Shown: in pieces, positions 16,041 to 25,032 of the stretch
How the letters are laid out: each line of letters opens with the position of its first letter
Position numbering within the stretch: position 1 is the first letter of the stretch
From: Microbacterium proteolyticum
GTDB lineage: Bacteria > Actinomycetota > Actinomycetes > Actinomycetales > Microbacteriaceae
Assembly (NCBI RefSeq): GCF_029639405.1
Contig: NZ_CP121274.1
Coordinates: forward strand, 434,001-498,000
DNA: 64,000 nt
Reading direction: 5' to 3'
Translations under genes and position numbers: made by a program
Notes under the pieces: model-generated
What the model was told of the DNA's origin: nothing
What the model saw: only the letters and a program-made list of their open reading frames with translations
Database searches by the model: none

Positions 16041-16717
16041 TCCGCGTGCTCGTGGTCGACGACGACGCGCTCGCGCTCGAACTGCACGCCGCATACGTGG
16101 AGCGCCTGCCCGGGTTCGAGGTCGTCGGGCAGGCGGCGGGAGCCCGCGCGGCGCTGACCGCGATCGCCGATCCCGCCCGCCCCATCGACCTCGTGCTGCT
16201 GGACATGACCATGCCCGACGGCGGCGGCCTCGACGTCGCCCGGCGCGTGCGCGCGATGGGCGCGGGTGTGGACATCATCGCCGTGACCGCGGTCCGCGAT
16301 GCCGCAACCGTCCGCGCGGCGGTGTCGACCGGCGTCGTGCAGTACCTGATCAAGCCGTTCACGTTCGCCGCGTTCCGCGAACGTCTCGAGGCCTACCGCG
16401 CGTACGCCGAGGGCCTGGACCGTGCGGCCGGGGACGCCACGCAGTCCGAGGTGGACGCGCTGCTCGGGTCGCTGCGGACCATGGCGCCCACGCTACCCAA
16501 GGGCCTGAGCGAGGAGACGCTGCAGGCCGTCGCGGAGCGCGTCCGCACGGCATCCGGCGCCGTGTCCTCGACCGAGGTCGGCGAGCGCGAGGGCATGTCG
16601 CGCGTCACCGCCCGCCGGTATCTCGAGCACCTCGCCGACGTCGGCCGCGTGCGCCGCGAACCGCGCTACGGCGGCCCCGGCCGCCCCGAGATCACCTACG
16701 CCTGGGTCCGCGCCTGA
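16037..16717 (+). CDS. DcuR/CitB-type response regulator
   Basis: A 226-residue regulator. The receiver domain has the acidic pocket VVDDD, the phosphorylation site Asp56 (LLDMTMPDGGG) and the conserved lysine in LIKPFTFAAF. The C-terminal domain is a winged helix-turn-helix of the CitB type (EVGEREGMSRVTARRYLEHL, then GGPGRPEITY). The start GTG overlaps the kinase stop. It is expected to activate dctA and the CitE-like gene when the kinase detects dicarboxylate. Confidence 0.92.
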   Translation: MIRVLVVDDDALALELHAAYVERLPGFEVVGQAAGARAALTAIADPARPIDLVLLDMTMPDGGGLDVARRVRAMGAGVDIIAVTAVRDAATVRAAVSTGVVQYLIKPFTFAAFRERLEAYRAYAEGLDRAAGDATQSEVDALLGSLRTMAPTLPKGLSEETLQAVAERVRTASGAVSSTEVGEREGMSRVTARRYLEHLADVGRVRREPRYGGPGRPEITYAWVRA

Positions 16718-16772
16718 CGCGGCGGCGCCGTCGCGGTCTCCGCGCCGATCCAACGGCGTCCCTGCCCCGTTC

Positions 16773-16825
16773 AGTGTCCAAGACACGCGGACGGCGCGTC
16801 CTGGCATCCGCGTGTCTTGGACACT
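16773..16825. repeat. Family-1 inverted repeat, copy 2 (type A)
   Basis: A 53-base element with perfect 19-base arms (AGTGTCCAAGACACGCGGA / complement) and a 15-base loop ending in GGCA, so that GGCATCCGCG spans the loop-stem border. It lies between the convergent response regulator and alanine dehydrogenase genes, a natural place for a bidirectional terminator. Confidence 0.9.
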
Positions 16826-16913
16826 GGACTGCGCCCTCCCGGCGTAGAACGCCGCGTCACCTCGCCCAGATCACGTGAAGTGGCGCCGCCGCGAGACCCC
16901 GAGCAGACCCGCG

Positions 16914-17999
16914 TCAGAGGTCGAACGCCGCCCGCACGCCCTCGTTCACCACGACGCCCGAGCGCACGTTCAGGCCCTTCGCGAGGGCGGGATCGGCGGA
17001 TGCCGCGGCCTCCCAGCCCGCGTCGGCGATGCGGGTGATGTAGGGCAGCGTGGCGTTGGAGAGCGCGCGCGTGGAGGTGTGCGGCACGGCGCCGGGCATG
17101 TTCGCCACGCAGTAGTACAGCGAGTCGTGCACCCGGAACGTGGGGGCGTCGTGGGTGGTGGGCCGCGACCCCTCGAAGCATCCGCCCTGGTCGATCGCGA
17201 TGTCCACGAGCACCGAGCCGGGCTTCATCGCCGCGACCATGTCGTCGGTGACGAGCTTGGGCGCCGCAGCGCCGGGGATCAGCACCGACCCGATGACGAG
17301 GTCGGCGTCGGCCAGCTGCTCGGCGATCTCGAGGCGGGTGGACGCCCGCGTCTGGATCGCGCCGCCGAACCGTTCCTCGAGCTGGCGGAGCTTGGGGAGG
17401 GAGATGTCGATGACGGTGACGTTCGCGCCGAGACCGAGCGCGTTCGCCGCGGCGTGCTCCCCCGCGACGCCGCCGCCGATCACCACGACCTTGGCTTTGG
17501 GCGTGCCGGGCACCCCGCCGGGAAGCAGGCCCCGACCGCCCGACGCGCGCAGCAGGTGATGGGCACCCTCGATGATCGAGAGGCGTCCGGCGACCTCGCT
17601 CATCGGGGCGAGGAGCGGCAGGGCGCGGTCCGCGGTCTGCACCGTCTCGTACGCCACCGCCGTCGTTCCCGCCGCCACCAGGGCGTCGGTGAGCGGGCGG
17701 TCGGCGGCGAGGTGCAGGTACGTGAAGAGGGTGAGGTCGGCGCGCAGGTGCCCGTACTCGGGAGCGATGGGCTCCTTCACCTTGACGAGGAGCTCCGCGC
17801 GCGCCCAGGTCTCGTCGGCCGTCGCGACGATCTCGGCGCCGGCCAGGCGGTACTGGTCGTCCGAGAATCCGCTGCCCTCACCGGCACCGGCCTGGACGAG
17901 GACCTCGTGGCCCCGGTGCACGAGAGCGTCGACGCCCGCCGGTGTCATGGCGACGCGGTTCTCGTTGTTCTTGATCTCGGTGGGCACGGCGACGCGCAT
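16914..17999 (-). CDS. ald: Alanine dehydrogenase
   Basis: A 361-residue NAD-dependent enzyme that interconverts L-alanine with pyruvate and ammonia. Motifs: the N-terminal [20 protein letters not shown], catalytic lysine in LLVKVKEP and histidine in [10 protein letters not shown], Rossmann loop [14 protein letters not shown], and the C-terminal [14 protein letters not shown]. Length is close to the usual 370. ATG 17999 follows AGAGGAGAG. It is divergent from an Lrp/AsnC regulator (18152), an arrangement matching mycobacterial AldR-ald, so it is probably regulated by it in response to alanine. Confidence 0.95.
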   Translation of the reverse strand: MRVAVPTEIKNNENRVAMTPAGVDALVHRGHEVLVQAGAGEGSGFSDDQYRLAGAEIVATADETWARAELLVKVKEPIAPEYGHLRADLTLFTYLHLAADRPLTDALVAAGTTAVAYETVQTADRALPLLAPMSEVAGRLSIIEGAHHLLRASGGRGLLPGGVPGTPKAKVVVIGGGVAGEHAAANALGLGANVTVIDISLPKLRQLEERFGGAIQTRASTRLEIAEQLADADLVIGSVLIPGAAAPKLVTDDMVAAMKPGSVLVDIAIDQGGCFEGSRPTTHDAPTFRVHDSLYYCVANMPGAVPHTSTRALSNATLPYITRIADAGWEAAASADPALAKGLNVRSGVVVNEGVRAAFDL

Positions 18000-18151
18000 C
18001 GGTCTCTCCTCTGAGTGGTCGTGGCAGGAAGGATCGCAGGAATCCGTGTTTCCGTGGCGTTAACCCGCAGATCCTTCGGCATGGATGCCATTTCCACCGG
18101 TATCGTCGGACCGGAGCCGTCCCACCCGATTGCCGCGCCGAAGGATCTGCG
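18000..18151. promoter_or_regulatory. ald / lrp divergent control region with 15-bp inverted repeat
   Basis: The gap holds a perfect inverted repeat: CGCAGATCCTTCGGC at 18066-18080 and GCCGAAGGATCTGCG at 18137-18151, 56 bases apart. The second arm ends at the base before the lrp-like ATG, so its AAGGA is also the likely ribosome site. A further AGGATCGCAGGAATCC lies at 18029-18044. Such sites suit the looping, multi-site binding of Lrp proteins; an mRNA hairpin hiding the ribosome site is the other reading. Confidence 0.6.
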
Positions 18152-18625
18152 ATGCCCGAAGACGACCTGCACCCGCTCGACGCGCGCATCATCGAGCTCC
18201 TCTCGGCGGACGCCCGCATGACGAACGCCGCCCTCGCCGACGCGCTCGGCGTCGCGGCATCCACGGCTCACACCCGCGTCCGCGGGCTCGTCGACCGCGG
18301 GCTCATCACCGGCTTCCACGCCGCGGTCGATCAGAGCCGTCTGGGGCGCGGACTGCAGGCCATCGTCGGCGTGACCCTCCGGCCCGGCCAGCGGCACGAG
18401 AGCATCCGCGCCTTCGCCCAGGAGATCCGGCGGCACCCCGACGTGATCCAGCTGTTCTTCCTCGGCGGCGCCGACGACTTCCTCGTCCACATCGCGGTCG
18501 ACGACTCCTCCTCCGTGCGCCGGTTCGTGGTCGATCAGCTCTCGGCCCGGCACAGCGTGGCATCCACGCGCACGAGCATCATCTTCGAGTACCACCGCAA
18601 CGCGCTCGCGGCCGATTTCGACTGA
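18152..18625 (+). CDS. Lrp/AsnC-family regulator (AldR-like)
   Basis: A 157-residue protein: an N-terminal helix-turn-helix (LDARIIELLSADARMTNAAL, then LGVAASTAHTRVRGLVDRG) and a C-terminal RAM/AsnC ligand domain (VGVTLRPGQRHESIRAFAQE, then VIQLFFLGGADDFLVHIAV). It is divergent from alanine dehydrogenase, which points to alanine control like mycobacterial AldR. The ATG sits at the end of one arm of a 15-bp inverted repeat, suggesting that it also controls itself. Confidence 0.9.
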   Translation: MPEDDLHPLDARIIELLSADARMTNAALADALGVAASTAHTRVRGLVDRGLITGFHAAVDQSRLGRGLQAIVGVTLRPGQRHESIRAFAQEIRRHPDVIQLFFLGGADDFLVHIAVDDSSSVRRFVVDQLSARHSVASTRTSIIFEYHRNALAADFD

Positions 18626-18689
18626 GCGGCCGCCCGTCCGCCGATAGGGTGTCGGAAACCGCAGACCACCGCACCGGCGAGGGGGATTC

Positions 18690-19613
18690 GTGCTGCTGAC
18701 GATCGGGCTCGCCGTGATGTGCATCGGTGTCGCCTTCGGCGTCGTCGCCATCGCCCTGCCGCGGGCCTCGGCGCCCGTGCCGTTCACCACGTTCATCCAG
18801 TACGCCGTCATGGCCGGGATCTTCTCGATCGGCTCGACGGTGATGTACGTCGTCAACCGGTACGACGGCGCGCGTCTGGCCCTCGTCGTCGGCGATGCGA
18901 CGATGGTCCTCGCCGCGGGCACCATGGCGGTCGGGCTCGCGGGACTGGCGGTGGGCCGTCGTCGGGCGGCCCTCGGGCTCGTGGCCGCGACGGCGATCGC
19001 CGTCGGCGCGAGCACGGCGGCGACCAGCGAGGACGTGTCGCTGATGATCAAGGCCGCCGTCCTCACCGTGGTGTGCGGCGTGTGCACCCTCGCCGCGGCC
19101 CGCTCCCCCGTCGCACCGAGGCGACCCGCGCTGCTGATCGCCGCCGCCATGGGTCTGTACACCGTCTACTCCGCCGCGCGCGCCCTCGTCGGGGTCACGA
19201 CGGGATGGGCGGGACCGGTGGGCGCGGTGTTCCGCTCGCTGGAGATCGGTTCCGCGGTCGCGATCACCACCGTCCTGGTCTGCGGGCTCGGCATCGTGCT
19301 GGCCCTCCGCACCTCGGGACAGGTCTCCGACGGCGAGCCCCGCGAGCATTCGGTCGTCGTCATCGGCGATGCCCAGCTCGTCGCGAGCGCGTTCGGCTCC
19401 GACCGGCTGCGATCGCTCGTGAACGAGTTGCGCGCGGCCGCTCACGCGCTCGACGACCACGCGGTCGATGTCCGCAACGGGGTGGCGACGGCGATGCCCT
19501 CTGCGCTGCCGGCGCTCGGCGAGCAGATGCAGAACGGCTTCGGGTGGAGCCCCGAGGAGATCGCGCTGCTGGTGGAAGGCGACGGTCGGCGCGGGCGGAC
19601 GAACCGCCACTGA
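18690..19613 (+). CDS. Hypothetical membrane protein with cytoplasmic tail
   Basis: A 307-residue protein that I do not recognise. The first 210 residues contain about seven hydrophobic helices; the helix ends are basic (VGRRRAALG, SPVAPRRPALL). From about residue 215 a soluble domain follows: SVVVIGDAQLVASAFGSDRL, then an alpha-helical stretch and GFGWSPEEIALLVEGDGRR. GTG at 18690 follows GAGGGGGA. It begins 64 bases after the Lrp gene and its end faces the homocysteine methyltransferase gene. The tail might bind a cytoplasmic partner; nothing in the context fixes a role. Confidence 0.7.
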   Translation: MLLTIGLAVMCIGVAFGVVAIALPRASAPVPFTTFIQYAVMAGIFSIGSTVMYVVNRYDGARLALVVGDATMVLAAGTMAVGLAGLAVGRRRAALGLVAATAIAVGASTAATSEDVSLMIKAAVLTVVCGVCTLAAARSPVAPRRPALLIAAAMGLYTVYSAARALVGVTTGWAGPVGAVFRSLEIGSAVAITTVLVCGLGIVLALRTSGQVSDGEPREHSVVVIGDAQLVASAFGSDRLRSLVNELRAAAHALDDHAVDVRNGVATAMPSALPALGEQMQNGFGWSPEEIALLVEGDGRRGRTNRH

Positions 19614-19623
19614 CCGCCGCGGG

Positions 19624-20466
19624 TCACCCCAGGGCGAGCGCGATCGCGGCGATGTCCGCGGGGGTCGAGCGGCAGCATCCCCCGACGAGCAGCGCTCCCG
19701 CCGCCACCCACGACGGTGCGGCGTCGGCGAGAGCTGCGGTGCCGCCGTGCCACGTGCGGGTCGCGGCATCCCACCGCTCCCCCGTGTTCGGATAGGCCAC
19801 GAGCGGAACCGCGGGGGCTGTGGCGAGCGCCGGTCCGACGCTCTCGGGTGCGCAGCAGTTGACCCCGACCGCCACGACCCCCGGGACGGATGCCGACACT
19901 CGCAGGGCCGCCGCGAGCGCACCGGCCTCGGCGTATCCGGTGCTGTCGGCCGACAGGCTCACGAACGCCGGCACGTCCAGGTCGGCGAGTTCGAGGGCGA
20001 GTGCCTCGACCTCGAGAGGTGAGGGGATCGTCTCGACTGCGAGTAGATCCGCCCCCGCGTCGGCGAGCACCGCGAGTCGGCGACGATGAGAGGAGCGCAA
20101 CCGGGCGAGGTCGAGACCGTAGTCGCCCGTGTATTCGCTGCCGTCGGCGCGCAGCGCGCCCACGGGACCGACGGATGCCGCGACCAGACCGTCGCCCGCG
20201 TCGCGCGCGAGCGACACCGACCGCCGCAGCAGCATGTCGACGTCGGCATCCGGGATCTCGCCTCCGAAACCGACCTGGTACGAGGCGGTGATCAGGACGT
20301 CCGCGCCCGCGGCCGCGAACTCGGCGTGGGCCGCGCGCACCTCGTCGGGGTCGTCGCGCAGCACGCGCGCCGACCACAGCGACGACGACACGTCGTTGCC
20401 GCGGCTCTCGAGCAGCGTGCCGAGCCCTCCGTCGAGGAGGAGGGGGCGGGTGACGAGATCGATCAC
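19624..20466 (-). CDS. mmuM: Homocysteine S-methyltransferase
   Basis: A 280-residue cobalamin-independent methyltransferase-type barrel. The family motifs are LLLDGGLGT at the N-terminus, ADVLITASYQ, and the three zinc-binding cysteines in VGVNCCAPE and VGGCCRSTP. Such enzymes move a methyl group from S-methylmethionine or S-adenosylmethionine to homocysteine to make methionine. GTG at 20466 overlaps the stop of the MarR gene upstream, so the two are co-translated. MmuM is the closest functional name; the methyl donor is not provable here. Confidence 0.88.
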   Translation of the reverse strand: MIDLVTRPLLLDGGLGTLLESRGNDVSSSLWSARVLRDDPDEVRAAHAEFAAAGADVLITASYQVGFGGEIPDADVDMLLRRSVSLARDAGDGLVAASVGPVGALRADGSEYTGDYGLDLARLRSSHRRRLAVLADAGADLLAVETIPSPLEVEALALELADLDVPAFVSLSADSTGYAEAGALAAALRVSASVPGVVAVGVNCCAPESVGPALATAPAVPLVAYPNTGERWDAATRTWHGGTAALADAAPSWVAAGALLVGGCCRSTPADIAAIALALG

Positions 20467-20972
20467 GCCTCGTGGGTCTCGCCGGCGGCGAGGACCCGCA
20501 GCGCCCGGGCGAGGAGGGCCTGATCGGTACGGCTCACGTCCCGCAGGGCGTCGGCCTCCAGCCGGACCAGCTCGGTCATCGCGGCATCCACACGCTCGAT
20601 GCCCTCGGGCGTGATCGCGACGAGGATCGCGCGGCCGTCCGACGGATTGGGGCGGCGGTTCACGAGCCCGCGGTCGGCGAGCTTGTCGAGACGGTTGGTC
20701 ATCGCCGCGCTGCCGATCATGGTCGCCGAGATCAGGCGCGTGGCGCTGAGCTCGGTGCCGGCGCGGCGGAGGACGGCGAGGACGTCGAACTCCCACACGG
20801 CGATGTCGGCGCTGGCGAAGGCGCGGGCGCGCAGCTTCGACAGATGGAACGCCGCGCGCCGCAGTCGCGACATGACGTCCAGGGGTGTCAGGTCGACCTC
20901 GGGCAGCAACTGCGACCAGGCGTCGATGAGGAGATCGACCTCATCGTCCTTGTTGCTGGAGACAGTGGACAC
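20463..20972 (-). CDS. MarR-family transcriptional regulator
   Basis: A 169-residue winged-helix regulator: SADIAVWEFDVLAVLRRAG, the recognition region ATMIGSAAMTNRLDKLADRG, and the wing LVNRRPNPSDGRAILVAITP are typical of MarR. GTG 20972 was chosen as start; GAGG lies very close to it, so the exact start is uncertain. It is translationally coupled to the homocysteine methyltransferase and probably regulates that operon itself. The ligand is unknown. Confidence 0.85.
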   Translation of the reverse strand: MSTVSSNKDDEVDLLIDAWSQLLPEVDLTPLDVMSRLRRAAFHLSKLRARAFASADIAVWEFDVLAVLRRAGTELSATRLISATMIGSAAMTNRLDKLADRGLVNRRPNPSDGRAILVAITPEGIERVDAAMTELVRLEADALRDVSRTDQALLARALRVLAAGETHEA

Positions 20973-21096
20973 ACCTCGACGGTACCGGAGCCGAGAGGGG
21001 ATGCGGCGCGCGCGGCGGCGGGTTGCCGCGGCGGGGCGGCGCGCGCGGGGCGCTTCGGAGCCTCGTCCGCGCACCCCGCCGTGCGCGCGGCGGCAC

Positions 21097-22209
21097 TCAG
21101 CCCAGGCGCCGGGCGAGCTCCGCGCCGGCCACTGTCAGCCATCGCGTGGGGTCGCCGAGCGCCGCCTCCGCCGACCCGGCGAGCGCGACGAGGGCGACCG
21201 CGGCGTCGAACCCCGACGTGTCGACATCCGGGGCGATGCGTCCCGCGATTAGACCCGCGCGGCGCCCTTCGGCCCGGGCGAGCGCGGCGACCCGAGCGGG
21301 GGCCTTCCCCGTGGCGGAGCTGACGTCGAACGATCCCTCGCCCGTCACGACGACGTCGGCGGCCGTCACCGCCGCGGCGAGGCCGACGAGCTCGGCGATC
21401 CGCTCGGCACCGGGGACGAGCTCGGCGCCCCACGCGCGCAGCGCTGCCCCCGTCCCCCCGGCAGCCCCGGCGCCCGGGTGGGCGGCGTCGGTGTCGAGCA
21501 GCTCGGCGGCGCGGGCGAGGGCGGCATCCGCGTCCGCGATGTCGTCGGGACCGAGGCCCTTCTGCGGGCCGAACACCGCGGCCGCCCCGGCCGGACCGGT
21601 CAGCGGACTCCGGACGTCCGTGAGCACGAGCACCCCACCGGCGGGGAGCGCGCGCAGCCCGTCGACGTCGATGCGCACGGCGGTGCGCACGCCGCGCAGC
21701 CCGGGCGCGACGTCGCGGCGCTCGGCATCCGTGATCCGTGCACCGAGGGCGGTGAGGACGCCGAAGCCGGCGTCGGTCGACGCGCTCGACCCGATCGCGA
21801 GCACGAGGCGCGAGACACCGTGGTCGAGCGCGGCGGCGATCGCCTGCCCGAACCCGCGCGTGTCGGCGTCGAGAGGACGGAGGTCGCCGTCGAGGAGCTC
21901 GATACCCGAGGTGGATGCGAGCTCGACCACGCCGGTCCCCTCCGGCGCCTCGACCGTCGGGGGAAGAAGCACCCAGGATGCCGCGACCTCGCGGCCGTGA
22001 GGACCGGTGACCGTGACCGGCATCCGTCGCGCTCCGGGCACGGCGACGAGGAACGCGTCGAGGGTGCCCTCGCCGCCGTCGGCCATGGGGAGCTCGACGG
22101 TCTCGTCGTCACCGCGGACGGAGCGCCATCCCGCGGCGAGCGCTCTCGCCGCCGCCACGGCCGACAGGGATCCCTTGAACCCGTCCGGGGCGAACAGCAC
22201 GCGCGTCAC
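21097..22209 (-). CDS. glxK: Glycerate 2-kinase (GlxK/GarK type)
   Basis: A 370-residue kinase of the glycerate kinase type 1 family: N-terminal LFAPDGFKGSLSAVAAARAL, ELPMADGGEGTLDAFL, the IGSSASTDAGFGVLTALG glycine/serine loop, and AVFGPQKGLGPDD. It phosphorylates glycerate from glyoxylate or sugar-acid breakdown to 2-phosphoglycerate. The start is GTG at 22209. It stands alone; a low-complexity C/G stretch and two inverted repeats precede it. Confidence 0.92.
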   Translation of the reverse strand: MTRVLFAPDGFKGSLSAVAAARALAAGWRSVRGDDETVELPMADGGEGTLDAFLVAVPGARRMPVTVTGPHGREVAASWVLLPPTVEAPEGTGVVELASTSGIELLDGDLRPLDADTRGFGQAIAAALDHGVSRLVLAIGSSASTDAGFGVLTALGARITDAERRDVAPGLRGVRTAVRIDVDGLRALPAGGVLVLTDVRSPLTGPAGAAAVFGPQKGLGPDDIADADAALARAAELLDTDAAHPGAGAAGGTGAALRAWGAELVPGAERIAELVGLAAAVTAADVVVTGEGSFDVSSATGKAPARVAALARAEGRRAGLIAGRIAPDVDTSGFDAAVALVALAGSAEAALGDPTRWLTVAGAELARRLG

Positions 22210-22347
22210 GCGCCGACCCTACCGCGGCGCCCGCCGCGCCCCCGCCCGGATCCCGCGCCGCTCCGCCCGTGCCGCCCCGCGCTGCCCGGCCCGGCCCGCG
22301 CCGCTCCGCCCGCTCCGCTCCGCCCCGCTCCGCCGCGCCAGGGGTTG

Positions 22348-22400
22348 AGTGTCCAAGACACGCGGACAGGGCCGCTCGGCATCCGCGTGTCTTGGACACT
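22348..22400. repeat. Family-1 inverted repeat, copy 3 (type A)
   Basis: Perfect 19-base arms ending in GCGGA/TCCGC and a 15-base loop ending in GGCA, as in copy 2. It lies between the glycerate kinase start and the end of the LacI gene, downstream of lacI. Confidence 0.9.
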
Positions 22401-22460
22401 GAACCCAGGAACGGAGCGGGGACGGGGCAGGGGCGCCGGCAGCGGCTCCATCGCCCGCTC

Positions 22461-22514
22461 AGTGTCCAAGACACGCCGTATGCACCCGGTGCCCAACGGC
22501 GTGTCTTGGACACT
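22461..22514. repeat. Family-1 inverted repeat, copy 4 (type B)
   Basis: Perfect 19-base arms ending in GCCGT/ACGGC and a 16-base loop. It is 46 bases after the stop of the LacI gene read on the minus strand and 60 bases from copy 3, forming an A/B pair. Confidence 0.9.
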
Positions 22515-22560
22515 CAACGTGGGACGGGGCGCCGCGCACCGCGCGGCACCGACGGCGCGG

Positions 22561-23562
22561 TCAGCGCCGCGGCGGCGGGGCCGTCGTCCCGCGGGCGACG
22601 AGGCGCGTCGCGAGCTGCAGGTGGGTCTCGGGGAGCTCCTCGCCGGCGAGGAGCGCCAGGACCATCCGCACGGCTTCGGCGCCGAGGATCTTCATCGGCT
22701 GACGCACCGTCGTCAGCGGCGGCTGCGCCCGCGCGGCCTCGGGCACGTCGTCGAACCCGACGACGGACAGGTCGTCCGGCACGCGCAACCCGCGGGCGGC
22801 CGCCACCTCCACGATCGAAAGCGCCGAGAGGTCGTTCGCGGCGAAGACTGCGGTGGGCGGGTCGGGCAGGGCGAGCATCGCGTGCGCGGCCTCGCGGGCG
22901 ACGTCCTGCTCGTAGTGCCCCTGCCCCACGAGGGCCGGATCGAACGGGATGCCGGCGGCCGACAGCGCCTCGCGGTACCCCGAGGCACGGGCGACCGCCG
23001 ACCGCAGATCGGGGCGCCCCGCGATGAAACCGATGCGGCGGTGGCCGAGCTGCACGAGATGGTGGACGGCCTGCTGCGCGCCGGTGAAGCTGTCGGACTC
23101 GACCGTCGGCAGGTCGGCGCGGCCGGTGTGCGGGTCGATCGCGACGATGGGCACCTCGGCGGCGACGTTGACGACCGTCGGGGTCACGAGGATCGCGGCG
23201 TCGATGAGCGTGCCGCTCAGGCGGCTGAGCGAACGGCGCTCCCACCCCTCGCCGTCGCGCCGCGCACCGGTGTACGCGAGCAGGTCGTACCCCGTGCCCG
23301 AGAGCGCTCCCCCGACGCCCTTGAGGATCTCGGCCGAGAACGGCTCGATGTCGGCCACGAGCACGCCGATCACCCCCGTCCTGCGCGAGCGCATGCTGCT
23401 GGCGACGAGGCTGGACTCGTAGCCGAGGGCGCGGACCGCGTCGAGGACGCGGCTGACCGTCTCGGGCGACACGCCGTAGCGGCCGTTGACGGCCTTGGAC
23501 ACCGTGGCGACCGAGACGCCGGCCGCCGCGGCGACGTCGTGGATGGTGACACGCCGGGTCAT
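22561..23562 (-). CDS. LacI-family repressor of the sugar ABC operon
   Basis: A 333-residue regulator. The N-terminal helix-turn-helix is VTIHDVAAAAGVSVATVSKA with hinge residues to about 60, followed by a periplasmic-binding-protein-like sensor domain (TGVIGVLVADIEPFSAEIL, then TAVFAANDLSALSIVEVA, and LSVVGFDDVPEAA). The ATG at 23562 opens exactly at the DNA-binding domain. It is divergent from the importer operon at 23736, with a palindrome between, so it is probably its repressor, released by the transported sugar. Confidence 0.93.
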   Translation of the reverse strand: MTRRVTIHDVAAAAGVSVATVSKAVNGRYGVSPETVSRVLDAVRALGYESSLVASSMRSRRTGVIGVLVADIEPFSAEILKGVGGALSGTGYDLLAYTGARRDGEGWERRSLSRLSGTLIDAAILVTPTVVNVAAEVPIVAIDPHTGRADLPTVESDSFTGAQQAVHHLVQLGHRRIGFIAGRPDLRSAVARASGYREALSAAGIPFDPALVGQGHYEQDVAREAAHAMLALPDPPTAVFAANDLSALSIVEVAAARGLRVPDDLSVVGFDDVPEAARAQPPLTTVRQPMKILGAEAVRMVLALLAGEELPETHLQLATRLVARGTTAPPPRR

Positions 23563-23588
23563 GGCATCCGACCCTAGCGTGGAAATCA

Positions 23589-23603
23589 TTTTCGAAAACG
23601 TTT
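23589..23603. promoter_or_regulatory. LacI-type operator candidate
   Basis: TTTTCGAAAA (23589-23598) and the overlapping AAACGTTT (23596-23603) are both perfect palindromes with a central CG, as expected for LacI-family operators. The site lies between the repressor and the ABC importer genes. Which of the two centres is used cannot be decided by eye. Confidence 0.65.
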
Positions 23604-23735
23604 GACGACGTCGTGCGTCCAGGTGACACTGCTGCCACCCGGGCCGCACACCCGGACGTGAACGACCGGCACCGATGCCGACAACCGGAGCCTCCCGCAC
23701 GGGACGCACCTCGACGAAGAGAAACGGGAAATCAC

Positions 23736-25022
23736 ATGAACACGAGGAAACTCCTCGCCGCCTCGGCCCTCGCGGTCGCCGGCACCCTCGCCCTCGGCGG
23801 TTGCGCCGCCGGCGGTGGCGGACAGAACGCCGACGGCAGCGTCACCCTCACCCTCTGGCACAACTCCACCACCGGCGACGGCAAGAAGTACTGGGAGGAC
23901 ACCGCCGCAGCCTTCGAGGCGGCCAACCCCGGGGTCACGATCGAGATCCAGGCGGTGCAGAACGAGGAGATGGACGGCAAGCTCCAGACCGCACTGAACT
24001 CCGGCGACGCCCCCGACCTGTTCATGGCCCGCGGCGGCGGCAAGCTCGCCGACATCGTCAAGGCCGGCCAGGTCATGGACCTCACCGACAAGGTGTCCGC
24101 GGATGCCAAGACCGCACTCGGCTCGTCGCTGTCGGCGTTCGAGATCGACGGGAAGAACTACGGGATGCCGGTGGCGGTGCTCCCCTCGGGCATCTTCACG
24201 TCGCAGGACCTGCTGACCGCGGCCGGTGTCACGACCGCGCCGACGACGATCGACGAGCTGGAGGCCGCCAACACCAAGATCAAGGCGACCGGGGTCGCCC
24301 CGATCGCCGTCGGCGCGAAGGACGCCTGGCCCGCCGCGCACTGGTACTACAACTTCGCGCTCCGCGCCTGCACGAAGGACGTCCTCGACTCCGCCGCGGC
24401 CAGCCGCAGCTTCGACGACCCGTGCTGGCTGAAGGCCGGCGAGGACCTGGAGTCGTTCCTGAAGACCGAGCCGTTCAACGACGGCTTCCTGACCACCGCC
24501 GCGCAGCAGGGCGCGGGGTCGTCTGCCGGACTCCTGGCCAACCACCAGGCCGCGATGGAGCTCATGGGCGCGTGGGACCCGGGCGTGATCGCCTCGCTCA
24601 CCCCCGACCAGCAGCCGCTCGCCGACCTCGGCTGGTTCCCCTTCCCCGAGGTTCCCGGTGGCGACGGCGAGCCCGGCGCCATGATGGGCGGCGTCGACGG
24701 GTACTCGTGCTGGGTCAACGCCCCCGCGCAGTGCACCGACTTCCTGAACTTCCTCGTCAACAAGGAGAACCAGGAGGCCTACGCGAAGGCCTTCCAGACG
24801 CTCCCCGCCTCCTCCGAGGCGACGGATGCCGTCACCACCCCCGCCCTGCAGTCGGTCCTCGAGGCCTACGCGAAGGCGCCGTACGTCTCGGTCTGGCTCG
24901 ACACGCTGTACGGCCAGAACGTCGGCAACGCGCTGAACGTCGCGGTCGTCGACCTGTTCGCCGGCAAGGGCAGCCCGCAGGGCATCGTCGACGCCGTCAA
25001 CGCCGCCGCCGCACGCTCCTGA
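23736..25022 (+). CDS. Sugar ABC transporter substrate-binding lipoprotein
   Basis: A 428-residue family-1 solute-binding protein. It has a lipoprotein signal peptide with lipobox LGGC (Cys23), so it is anchored outside the membrane. The mature part starts with VTLTLWHNSTTGDGKKYWED, typical of oligosaccharide-binding proteins, and contains DLFMARGGGKLADIV and GGVDGYSCWVN. It is the first gene of an importer operon with two permeases and a GH3 glycosidase, so the ligand is probably an oligosaccharide of xylose or glucose units. Confidence 0.93.
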   Translation: MNTRKLLAASALAVAGTLALGGCAAGGGGQNADGSVTLTLWHNSTTGDGKKYWEDTAAAFEAANPGVTIEIQAVQNEEMDGKLQTALNSGDAPDLFMARGGGKLADIVKAGQVMDLTDKVSADAKTALGSSLSAFEIDGKNYGMPVAVLPSGIFTSQDLLTAAGVTTAPTTIDELEAANTKIKATGVAPIAVGAKDAWPAAHWYYNFALRACTKDVLDSAAASRSFDDPCWLKAGEDLESFLKTEPFNDGFLTTAAQQGAGSSAGLLANHQAAMELMGAWDPGVIASLTPDQQPLADLGWFPFPEVPGGDGEPGAMMGGVDGYSCWVNAPAQCTDFLNFLVNKENQEAYAKAFQTLPASSEATDAVTTPALQSVLEAYAKAPYVSVWLDTLYGQNVGNALNVAVVDLFAGKGSPQGIVDAVNAAAARS

Positions 25023-25032
25023 GGACACCGAC

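Noticed and set aside
22225..22340. C/G-rich stretch as a small gene upstream of the glycerate kinase.
   Set aside because: It is simple (CCGCTCCGCC-like) sequence; frames crossing it have no start signal and run into the repeats.
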